From: Gammaproteobacteria bacterium
GTDB taxonomy: Bacteria; Pseudomonadota; Gammaproteobacteria; Arenicellales; Poriferihabitantaceae
DNA: 35,423 nt
Direction of reading: 5' to 3'
Assembly (NCBI GenBank): GCA_030432755.1
Contig: JAUILZ010000033.1
Span: 1 to 35,423, forward strand
Shown: positions 25,161 through 32,510 of the stretch, one piece after another
Position numbering within the stretch: the first letter of the stretch is position 1
Layout of the letters: every line of letters begins with the position of its first letter
Translations under genes and position numbers: made by a program
The notes under the pieces: model-generated
Told to the model about the DNA's origin: nothing
The model's database searches: none
The model's input: the letters and a program-made list of their open reading frames with translations, nothing else

Positions 25161-27550
25161 CGAGGCATACACGGGTCGCCATCGTGGGCGGCGGCATCTA
25201 CGGCTGCGGCCTGCTCCTGCAACTGGTGGAGAAGGGCTGGCGCGACGTGACCCTGCTGGAGAAATCCGAGCTCACCGCCGGCTCCACCTGGCATGCCGCG
25301 GGTTTCTGCACCCACTACAGCTTCAGCCCGACCCATCTCTTCATGCGCCAGTTCAGCACCGAGTTGTACCGGCGACTGGACGAGGAAGGGATCGAGCCCA
25401 CCGGTTATCACCGTTGCCGCGGCCTGCGCGTCACCCATGATCCCGACCGCATCGACGAGTTTCGCCATGGCATCTCGGTGGGACGCCAGGCGGGTATCGA
25501 TTTCGAACTGCTCGGGCCATCGGAGATCGCCGACGTGTTTCCGCTGATGGACACGAGGGGCCTGCTGGGGGCGTTGTTCGAGCCCACCGACGGCTACGTC
25601 GACCCGGCCCAGGCCACCCATGCCATGGCGCGCCAGGCGCGACTTGGCGGGGCGACGATCCTGCGCCACTGCCTGGTGGAATCCGTCACATTGACCGCCA
25701 GCGGGGAATGGCTGCTGAAGACGCAGGAACACGTGATCATCGCCGAGCATGTCGTGCTCTGTCCGGGCTTCTGGGCCAACGAGGTCGGCAAGCTGATCGG
25801 CCTCGATCTGCCCATCACGCCCATGCTGCACCAGTACCTCGTCACCGAGGATCATCCCGACGTCGCCGCCTGCGCACCGGACAGCATTCCCCTTGTGCGC
25901 CATCACGACTTCCAGTGGTACACCCGGCGCGAACGGGACGGCCTGCTGCTCGGCGCCTATGAGGGCAGCCCGCAGACCTGGTCCGTGGACGGTGTGCCGA
26001 AGAATTTCGGCATGGAACTGATGGAACCCGATCTCGACCGGGTGGCGCATCTCATGGCCGATGCCATCGAACGCATGCCGCTCCTGGGTGAAGCCGGGAT
26101 CAGGACCACGGTGCACGGCCCGGTGAGCTACTCCGCCGACGGCCAGCCGCTGATCGGACCCGCTCCCGGTTTACGAAACGCCTGGCTCGCCTGCGGCAGC
26201 GGCTTCGGCATCGGCGAGGGCGCCGGCGCCGGAAAACTGCTGGCGGAGTGGATCGTCGAGGGCCAGCCGCCGATGCACATGGGGCTGTTCGATCCGCGCC
26301 GGTTCGGCGACTACGCCGGTCGCGAATACCGCGTGGCGAAGGCGGTGGAGGTGTTCGCGATGCAGTTCGCGACCCACTATCCGCTGGAGGAACGTCCCGC
26401 CGGCAGGCCGGCGAAAACCTCGCCGCTGCACGACCGTCTGAAACAGGCCGGTGCACGCTTCGGCAGCGTGCGCGGCTGGGAGCGCGCCAACTGGTTCGCC
26501 GCGGGCGACGAGCAGCAGAGTCTGAGCTTCCGGCGCACGGGATGGTTCGACGCGGTAGCGCGGGAGGTGCGGGCGGTGCATGAGCACGCCGGCGTGATCG
26601 ATCTCGCAGGATTCAGCAAGTTCCTCGTTCGCGGCGCGGACGCGGCTGCATTTCTCGATCGCCTGCTCGCCAACCGGTTACCGCGCCGCGCCGGCGAGAT
26701 CCGTCTCTGCCACTGCCTCAATGCGCGGGGCACGGTGGAATGCGAGTTCACTGTTACGCTGCTTGAAACCGGCGAGTACTACCTGGTCTGCGGCGCCGCG
26801 GCGGAGCAGCATCACCTCGACTGGCTGGAATCCCGTCGCCTGCAGGATGCCGATGTCTCCATCGACAACGTCACTCTTCAACGCGCGGTGCTCGGCCTGG
26901 CCGGGCCGTCGGCCTCCGACATCCTCTCGCGGCTGACGGAGGACAGCCTCGCCATTGGGGATTTCCCGCGGCTCAGCGCCCGGGCGATCAGGGTGGCGGG
27001 TTTGCCGGTGCTCGCCATGCGGGTCAGCTATTCCGGCGAGCCCGGCTTCGAACTGCATCACGCCTGGCAGCATCATGCTGACCTCTATGACGCACTCAAG
27101 TCCATGGAAGGCATCGCGCCACCGGCGGACTTCGGCTTCTACGCCCTCAACAGCATGCGCATCGAGATGGGCTACGTCGCCTGGGGCTCTGAACTGACGG
27201 TGGAGAACACCCCGTGGGAACTGGGACTCGACCGGTTCGTTGCACCTGGCAAGGGGGATTTCATCGGCCGCGACGCGCTCCTCGCGGCGCGCCAGGCCGG
27301 CAGTGCGCGACGACTCGCGCTGGTCGCCATCGACGGCGCGGATTCCGATGCCATTGGCGGCGAGGCGGTGTTTACCGGCAGCGAACGCGTTGGCGTGTTG
27401 CTGTCAGGCGCCTGGGGGCACCGCGAGTCCACCAATCTCGCCTTCGCCCTGCTCGAAGACGCCTCGTTGACGTCCGGGTCGAGCCTGGCGGCGGAGATAC
27501 TCGGCGTGCGGCGCGCCATCACTCTCCGCGAACCACGGCGCGCCGTCTAG
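25157..27550 (+). CDS. FAD-dependent dimethylglycine/sarcosine dehydrogenase-like protein with GcvT domain (paralogue 2)
   Basis: 797 residues with the same architecture as the preceding gene. The FAD motif is 'VAIVGGGIYGCGLLLQL', with covalent-FAD-type H46 in 'AGSTWHAAGF'. The C-terminal GcvT domain carries 'LNARGTVECEFTVTL' and 'RIEMGYVAWGSEL'. The two proteins are clearly diverged: the folate-domain motif differs (RIEMGYVAWG against RLEKGYPHWG) and the regions after H45/H46 are unlike. Successive substrates (for example di- then monomethylated amine) or a heteromeric enzyme are therefore more likely than simple redundancy. ATG 25157 overlaps the upstream TGA. Confidence 0.87.
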   Translation: MTRHTRVAIVGGGIYGCGLLLQLVEKGWRDVTLLEKSELTAGSTWHAAGFCTHYSFSPTHLFMRQFSTELYRRLDEEGIEPTGYHRCRGLRVTHDPDRIDEFRHGISVGRQAGIDFELLGPSEIADVFPLMDTRGLLGALFEPTDGYVDPAQATHAMARQARLGGATILRHCLVESVTLTASGEWLLKTQEHVIIAEHVVLCPGFWANEVGKLIGLDLPITPMLHQYLVTEDHPDVAACAPDSIPLVRHHDFQWYTRRERDGLLLGAYEGSPQTWSVDGVPKNFGMELMEPDLDRVAHLMADAIERMPLLGEAGIRTTVHGPVSYSADGQPLIGPAPGLRNAWLACGSGFGIGEGAGAGKLLAEWIVEGQPPMHMGLFDPRRFGDYAGREYRVAKAVEVFAMQFATHYPLEERPAGRPAKTSPLHDRLKQAGARFGSVRGWERANWFAAGDEQQSLSFRRTGWFDAVAREVRAVHEHAGVIDLAGFSKFLVRGADAAAFLDRLLANRLPRRAGEIRLCHCLNARGTVECEFTVTLLETGEYYLVCGAAAEQHHLDWLESRRLQDADVSIDNVTLQRAVLGLAGPSASDILSRLTEDSLAIGDFPRLSARAIRVAGLPVLAMRVSYSGEPGFELHHAWQHHADLYDALKSMEGIAPPADFGFYALNSMRIEMGYVAWGSELTVENTPWELGLDRFVAPGKGDFIGRDALLAARQAGSARRLALVAIDGADSDAIGGEAVFTGSERVGVLLSGAWGHRESTNLAFALLEDASLTSGSSLAAEILGVRRAITLREPRRAV

Positions 27551-27588
27551 TCACGGCCAGACCGGTCGCTCTGCTACCATCCCTGCCC

Positions 27589-27942
27589 ATGGCGAGCAGG
27601 AGAAAGTCGCGACCCCGGGTACCGCGCAATCCACTCAATGGGCCCGTTCTGTGGGCCTGGCTGGTGGTTCTCGGCCTTGGCGCCCTGTCGGCGCTCACGG
27701 ACGACCGCGCCAACCTTTCCCGATTCCTGCTGCCCCTGACTCTCGTTCTCGGCCTGGTTTCCTTTGCGTGGATCGTCATGGCGTGGCGATTGGGCTGCGT
27801 CACCATGCCATCCAATACGGGACGGCTGTACCACTATTTTCGCGAACGCGATCCCATCGGATTTCACATCGTAATCCTGCTGTACGCGTTGCTCTGCCTG
27901 GCCTTGGTCGCGTACCCCGCGAGTGTACTGCTTGGCTTCTGA
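27589..27942 (+). CDS. Small membrane protein of unknown function
   Basis: 117 residues from ATG 27589: a basic N-terminus (ASRRKSRPRVPR) followed by three hydrophobic segments at about 20-38, 47-66 and 95-115. Positive-inside distribution suggests a cytoplasmic N-terminus. I recognise no family. It follows the second flavoprotein by 38 nt in the same direction and could be the last gene of that operon, or independent. The frame also runs upstream into the flavoprotein gene, but that part is Arg-rich out-of-frame translation. Confidence 0.6.
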   Translation: MASRRKSRPRVPRNPLNGPVLWAWLVVLGLGALSALTDDRANLSRFLLPLTLVLGLVSFAWIVMAWRLGCVTMPSNTGRLYHYFRERDPIGFHIVILLYALLCLALVAYPASVLLGF

Positions 27943-27996
27943 GGGATGGTCCCGGGATGACGCAGGCAGCGGATCCGTCTCGGTATCGGTGTTGAA

Positions 27997-28038
27997 AATA
28001 CATCAATATGATACTATTTGTATCAAATACATCAGTAT
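27997..28038. promoter_or_regulatory. Operator/promoter region of the RES/Xre toxin-antitoxin operon
   Basis: Two direct repeats, AATACATCAATAT (27997-28009) and AATACATCAGTAT (28026-28038), flank a perfect inverted repeat TGATAC-TATTT-GTATCA (28009-28025). The block ends 10 nt before the antitoxin ATG and is very AT-rich against its surroundings. It fits an autoregulatory operator bound by the Xre-type antitoxin. Confidence 0.65.
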
Positions 28039-28048
28039 TGACCGATAG

Positions 28049-28405
28049 ATGCAGCCCGCGCTCAACTCCGAGATTTCTCCCGCGGACGTGCTCACCCGCG
28101 CGGTGGGCAACGCCGCGCGCGCACTCGGTCTCAGCCGCCAGGAACTCGGGCGGGTCATCGGTCGCGACCGGACGAGCCTTTCCCGCGGCGTCGACCCCGA
28201 CAGCAAGCCGGGGGAACTCGCGCTCATGCTGGTGCGCTGCTACCGTGACCTCGCGGTGCTGATGGGCCAGGACCAGGATGCCATGCGCCACTGGTTTTCC
28301 ACCGCCAATCTCCATACCGGGGGCGTGCCCCGGGAGCAGGTAATGACGGTGCAGGGCCTCGCGCGGGTCACTGAATACCTGGACGCCATGCGTGGCAAGC
28401 TCTGA
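28049..28405 (+). CDS. Xre/MbcA/ParS-type antitoxin with DUF2384 domain
   Basis: 118 residues. A helix-turn-helix-like N-terminal half includes 'ALGLSRQELGRVIGRDRTSLSR' spread over residues ~25-46. A DUF2384-like C-terminal half contains 'LVRCYRDLAVLMGQD' and 'MRHWFSTANLHTGGVPREQV', the latter matching the 'W(L/F)...N..(F/L)GG.P' motif of the family. The antitoxin neutralises the RES-domain toxin encoded by the next gene (14-nt overlap) and represses its own operon through the adjacent palindrome. Confidence 0.85.
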   Translation: MQPALNSEISPADVLTRAVGNAARALGLSRQELGRVIGRDRTSLSRGVDPDSKPGELALMLVRCYRDLAVLMGQDQDAMRHWFSTANLHTGGVPREQVMTVQGLARVTEYLDAMRGKL

Positions 28406-29156
28406 TCCGGACTGGGGCGGCCTGGTCGATACCGCCCTGGGGATCGACTCCCCCACGGTTACCGGAGCCCTGTGGCGCATCGTCGAGAGCCAGTCCCAGG
28501 TGGCGACGCTCGCCCTGGTGGACAGCCTCGCGGAGCAGGCGGTACTGGAGGAACTGATAGAGGCCAGCAAGCCGTCGCGACCACCTGGCACGGAACGGCT
28601 CCACTATCTCCTCGCGACGCCGTTTCGTTACCCGCCACTGCACTGGGGCTCGCGATTTGGCGGGCGCCATGAACCATCCATCTTCTACGGTTCAAGAAGT
28701 ATCTCAACCGCGCTGGCGGAGGCCGCGTACTACCGTTTCCTGTTCTGGCAGGGCATGGAAGCGCCGCCGCCGGGCGGGGTGCTGCGCACGCGCCACGACG
28801 TGTTCAGCGCGCGTTACCGGGCGGACCCCGGGCTGGCGCTGCATCGAGCGCCGTTTGCGGCGTATCAGCACCGGCTGACCTCGCGACGCCGCTATACAGA
28901 CACCCAGGACCTCGGCGCGGCGATGCGTGAAAGAGGCGTGCGCGGTTTCGAGTTCACCTCGGCGCGCTACCCCGAGCACGGCATCAATGTCGGGCTATTC
29001 GATCCGGCGGCCCTGGTCAGTGTTCGGCCACTCGAGGTCCGACGCTGGATCTGTGAAACCCGCGCAGACGCCGTCCTTTTCCGGGAAACCGGCAAGCCAC
29101 TGTATTTTCCCCTGGCGCTGTTCGAAGTCGACGGAAAACTGCCGGCGCCCGCCTGA
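28392..29156 (+). CDS. RES-domain toxin (NAD+-targeting type)
   Basis: 254 residues from GTG 28392, overlapping the antitoxin gene by 14 nt. RES family features are the early arginine in 'GALWRIVES' (R29), 'FGGRHEPSIFYGSRSISTALAEAAYY' split over the core with the conserved Tyr-Gly, Ser and Glu, and a C-terminal strand pattern. Known RES toxins (Res of Pseudomonas putida, MbcT of mycobacteria) break down NAD+, and ParT modifies host enzymes by ADP-ribosylation. At 254 residues it is longer than the minimal ~150-200-residue RES domains, with extra N-terminal sequence of about 65 residues. It looks intact. Confidence 0.83.
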   Translation: MASSDPDWGGLVDTALGIDSPTVTGALWRIVESQSQVATLALVDSLAEQAVLEELIEASKPSRPPGTERLHYLLATPFRYPPLHWGSRFGGRHEPSIFYGSRSISTALAEAAYYRFLFWQGMEAPPPGGVLRTRHDVFSARYRADPGLALHRAPFAAYQHRLTSRRRYTDTQDLGAAMRERGVRGFEFTSARYPEHGINVGLFDPAALVSVRPLEVRRWICETRADAVLFRETGKPLYFPLALFEVDGKLPAPA

Positions 29157-29174
29157 CCCGCGTCGGCGGCGGCC

Positions 29175-29858
29175 TCAGGTTTCGAATACCTCCTCGCTCA
29201 TTCGCTCCGTGATTTCGTCCTGGTGATCCCGGAACCGCTGCACCTGTTCATCCGTCAGCAGCGAGCGCAGGCGTTCGCGGGTGTCGTCGCCGGTTTCCTG
29301 CAGACGCTTCTTCAGCGCATCGAGTTCCCCGCCCGACTGTTGCATGAATTCCCGCAGCGTCTCCGCCTGGCGCTGGAGAAAATCCTGGACGACAGGCCGT
29401 ATTTCCTGGACCTGCTGCTGTGTCAGGTCGAGGAAGGCCGTCAACTGGTCGCCGATGCGGGCGAAGGACTCCTGCACAGCGTCCTCGTCGAGCTGGTCCA
29501 TGAATGACTGCAATTCCGCCATCTCGTCGCTGCTCATCACGGCCTCGAGCTGGTCCAGGGCGTTGCTGGTGGCCTCGTCGAGGTTGGCTTGCATCTCGTC
29601 CAGTTGCACGAATCCTCGATTCATCGCGTCCTCGAGCTGGTCATTGATGACCTGGCTTTTCTCGTTCAGCGCGTCGCGCAGCGCGGGTTGCAGCTCCTCC
29701 ATGCGCTGCGAGGACTGGTCGAGGGCGGTCTGCAACTGGCTTTCGAGATCGCCGAGCATGGCATCCAGGTCAAAGTCGCGCCCCAGGACCGGGCCGGTGA
29801 ACAGTAGCGAGGCGCACGTGACCAGCGCGGTGAGGGAAGTTACGAAAACCGTTTTCAT
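29175..29858 (-). CDS. Periplasmic coiled-coil protein with signal peptide, function unknown
   Basis: 227 residues from ATG 29858. Residues 1-26 are a signal peptide ending 'GPVLGR'. The mature part is almost entirely Gln/Glu/Leu-rich and predicted to be coiled coil, with repeated 'LDQ', 'LQ.ALRDALNEK' and 'QLDEMQANLDEA' patterns and no cysteines. The C-terminal 'LRSLLTDEQVQRFRDHQDE' is reminiscent of the LTxxQ motif of Spy/CpxP periplasmic chaperones, although overall size and pattern differ. It converges on the RES toxin gene (gap of 18 nt) and is divergent from a dehydrogenase. No specific function can be assigned. Confidence 0.7.
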   Translation of the reverse strand: MKTVFVTSLTALVTCASLLFTGPVLGRDFDLDAMLGDLESQLQTALDQSSQRMEELQPALRDALNEKSQVINDQLEDAMNRGFVQLDEMQANLDEATSNALDQLEAVMSSDEMAELQSFMDQLDEDAVQESFARIGDQLTAFLDLTQQQVQEIRPVVQDFLQRQAETLREFMQQSGGELDALKKRLQETGDDTRERLRSLLTDEQVQRFRDHQDEITERMSEEVFET

Positions 29859-30053
29859 GTATGGATCCTTTTGACCGTGGGCGTAACCTGGGTTCGTTGG
29901 CGGGAAAACCCGTCGCCGGGCTGCTCGCGATGGCGCGATTGCCCGGAGTGAACCGTGGCAGCTCAACGTAGCACGATCGGCGATATCCGCGCCACAGGCC
30001 CGACCAGGTATCGTTGTAAATTTCAGATATCCATCCAACCACGGAAACAAGAC

Positions 30054-30926
30054 ATGCATGCAATCACGGTAATCGGGCTGGGCTCGATGGGTTCCGCGCT
30101 CGCGCGCTGCCTGGCCCAACGCGGCCATGCGGTCTGCGGCTGGAACCGCGGTGCAGAAAAAGCCGCGACCTTCGCCGCTACGACCGCGGACATCGCAACG
30201 GTCAACGTGACCGGATCGCTCGAAGAGGCAGTTTCACGAAGCCGGCTGGTGGTCGTCTGTATTCGCAGCCACGAGGACACCCTGGCGCTGCTGGCACCCC
30301 TGGGACCGGCGCTCGCGGGCAAGACGATCTGCGATCTCAGCACCAGCGGCGCCGCGCACGCCGCGCCCCTGGCGCGGATGCTGGAGTCGGCGGGAGCGGA
30401 ATGCCTGCTCGGGTTCATCAATGCCTATCCGGGGGACATTGGCAATGCGGACACCGCGATTCTCGTGGCGGGGAATGAATCCGCGTGGTCGACGTGGGGA
30501 GACGCGATTCGCTCGCTGGGCGGCGCCTCCGAACTGGTGGGGACCGATGTCAACAGGATCGGGGCGCTGTACGCGAGCCTTTTCACCATCCGCCAGGGGT
30601 TCATGTACGGCATGTTCTACGGCGCCCTGGCCTGCCGCGCCGCGGGTATTTCCATGGACACCTTCACCGCGCATATTCCGACCTCGATCAAGATCGTCCA
30701 CGACTACTTCGAGTTGTTCCGACGTACCGTGCCACCAGGAGACTACGAAAACCCCGAGGCATCCCTGGCCATTTATGCTAATGCCCAGGCAGACGTCGTC
30801 TCCACGCTGGAATCCCTTGGCGCGCCGACGGAGTTCATGGCCTTGATCCATGACCGCACCCGCGCGGCGCTGGAGGCGGGCCATGGCGATCGTGAGCTGA
30901 CATGCCTGGCGGAGAATATGGGCTGA
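30054..30926 (+). CDS. NAD(P)-dependent dehydrogenase, imine-reductase / 3-hydroxyisobutyrate-dehydrogenase-like
   Basis: 290 residues. An N-terminal Rossmann domain starts 'ITVIGLGSMGSALARCL' with 'WNRG' after strand 2; the arginine there usually signals NADPH use. The all-helical C-terminal domain contains 'NRIGALYASLFTIRQGFMYG', which resembles the dimer domain of bacterial imine reductases more than beta-hydroxyacid dehydrogenases; the catalytic lysine region of the latter is not obvious. It may reduce an imine or a keto acid. ATG 30054 is chosen because the Rossmann motif begins 5 residues later. No operon partner; divergent from the coiled-coil protein. Confidence 0.75.
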   Translation: MHAITVIGLGSMGSALARCLAQRGHAVCGWNRGAEKAATFAATTADIATVNVTGSLEEAVSRSRLVVVCIRSHEDTLALLAPLGPALAGKTICDLSTSGAAHAAPLARMLESAGAECLLGFINAYPGDIGNADTAILVAGNESAWSTWGDAIRSLGGASELVGTDVNRIGALYASLFTIRQGFMYGMFYGALACRAAGISMDTFTAHIPTSIKIVHDYFELFRRTVPPGDYENPEASLAIYANAQADVVSTLESLGAPTEFMALIHDRTRAALEAGHGDRELTCLAENMG

Positions 30927-31215
30927 GACGGGCTTATCGCGCCGCGTTGTTATCGTGCGGCATGCGTTCGCGGCTCTGGTGACGAGGCTGCCTGCGTCCG
31001 TGACCCCGTCGGAAGTCCCCCATGTGGAAGGCAAATACGGGCATAATTCCCGCTTGCGGTCGCAGGAGCGTTCCATTCGGCGGGCCGGCGTTGGCAGGGC
31101 GCCCGGTCGCGCACCGTCGCAGGCCGGGGCTACCGCAATCCTTGCACCTGTTGACGGATCGCGGCGCTCCGAGGTCCTTTGCTGTTCAATCTGATCCAGT
31201 CCGGCTAGCAAAATA

Positions 31216-31842
31216 TTGCCTTCCCATCTCGCATCCAGCCGGGATTCCCTGGTCATCTGCCACGAATGTGACCTGTTGCAACGCATCCCGTCCGCCGCTG
31301 CCGGAAGCCGCGTGACCTGCGCGCGATGCGGCAACCTCCTGCACCGACACGTGCCGGACAGTATCGAGCGGGCCCTGGCGCTGTCCATCGCCGGGCTGGT
31401 CCTGCTTGCCGTGGCCAACCTCCTCCCCTTTATCGATCTCAGCATCGGCGGCGCCGAGGCACACACGACCCTGTCTACCGGGGTGCAGGCCCTGTGGCAG
31501 GAGGGCAAGTGGTTTCTCGCCACGCTCGTCCTGTTCACCTGTATCGTCGCACCCCTGATTCAGCTCAGCCTGATGGTCTACGTGTTCCTGCCGCTGCGCG
31601 CCGGTTTTGTCCCCGCGCTTGCCCGCCCCGCGTTGCGCGCGATCCACCACCTGCGTGAATGGAACATGGTGGAGGTGTTCATGCTGGGCATCCTGGTGGC
31701 CGCGGTCAAGCTGGCGAAGATGGCCACGATCGTGCCGGGTATCGCGATGTGGTCGTTCATGGGGATGATATTCATCATCGCCGGGGCGCTTGCGTCCATC
31801 GATCGGCAGGTGGTCTGGAATCGCCTGGAGAATCTGTCTTGA
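31216..31842 (+). CDS. pqiA: PqiA-like integral membrane protein, first half (PqiA1)
   Basis: 208 residues from TTG 31216. An N-terminal zinc-ribbon-like CxxC...CxxC (C15, C18, C35, C38) is followed by four hydrophobic helices, the PqiA domain. E. coli PqiA is one polypeptide carrying two such domains; here each domain is a separate gene, and the second overlaps this one by 4 nt. The product is an inner-membrane component of the Pqi lipid-transport system that links to the periplasmic MCE protein PqiB. The TTG start is preferred because no ATG or GTG gives a complete zinc ribbon. Confidence 0.85.
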   Translation: MPSHLASSRDSLVICHECDLLQRIPSAAAGSRVTCARCGNLLHRHVPDSIERALALSIAGLVLLAVANLLPFIDLSIGGAEAHTTLSTGVQALWQEGKWFLATLVLFTCIVAPLIQLSLMVYVFLPLRAGFVPALARPALRAIHHLREWNMVEVFMLGILVAAVKLAKMATIVPGIAMWSFMGMIFIIAGALASIDRQVVWNRLENLS

Positions 31843-32510
31843 GCGAATCCGGCATGGCGCTGGACCGCGGTCTGACCGGCTGTCCGATTTGTGACCAGGT
31901 GGTCCGTGTCGACGAGGAACACGGGAGGCGTGAATTGCGTTGTCCGCGCTGTGGCGGGACCCTGCATGCGCGCAAGACCGCGAGCATCGGCCTTACCTGG
32001 GCGCTGGTCTGCACCGCGCTTGTTTTCTACGTGCCGGCCAATGTTCTGCCGATCACGCGCGTGGTCAGCCTCGGCATGGTGCAGGAAGACACCATCCTGA
32101 GCGGCGTGTTCTATTTCCTGCAGACGGGCAGCTGGTATATTGCACTGGTCATCTTTGTCGCCAGCATTTTTGTCCCGTTGCTCAAGCTCGTATTGTTGAT
32201 TCTCCTGCTGGTGTCGGTGCAGCGGGGATCCCGCTGGCGTCCGCGTGATCGCACCCGGCTCTACCGCATTACCGAGACGGTGGGGCGCTGGTCGATGGTG
32301 GATATCTATGTGGTCACCATACTGGTGGCCCTGGTCAATTTCGGCTTTCTGGCAAACGTGGATGCCGGGCCGGCGGCGGTGTTCTTCGCCGCGGTGGTCA
32401 TCATCACGATACTGGCCGCGCGCAGCTTCGATCCCAGGCTGATCTGGGACCAGGTCGAATCCCGCCAGGCGCTGCAGGGTTCACCGGGAGAGGATGCCGA
32501 TCGTGAATGA
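31839..32510 (+). CDS. pqiA: PqiA-like integral membrane protein, second half (PqiA2)
   Basis: 223 residues. Zinc-ribbon cysteines lie at positions 15, 18, 35 and 38, exactly the spacing of the preceding gene, followed by four membrane helices (for example 'ALVCTALVFYVPANVLP', 'YIALVIFVASIFVPLLKLV'). TTG 31839 is chosen because it overlaps the upstream stop as TTGA and has a GGAG 8 nt before it; ATG 31854 is the alternative and would shorten the N-terminus by 5 residues. It overlaps the pqiB start by 17 nt, so it is in the same operon. The near-identical layout of the two halves shows an ancestral duplication. Confidence 0.85.
   Translation: MSESGMALDRGLTGCPICDQVVRVDEEHGRRELRCPRCGGTLHARKTASIGLTWALVCTALVFYVPANVLPITRVVSLGMVQEDTILSGVFYFLQTGSWYIALVIFVASIFVPLLKLVLLILLLVSVQRGSRWRPRDRTRLYRITETVGRWSMVDIYVVTILVALVNFGFLANVDAGPAAVFFAAVVIITILAARSFDPRLIWDQVESRQALQGSPGEDADRE

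Noticed and set aside
30955..31194. 79-codon frame between the dehydrogenase and pqiA1
   Set aside because: Arg-rich with no motif, signal or ribosome-binding site; the 289-nt gap (30927-31215) shows nothing else that I can support.
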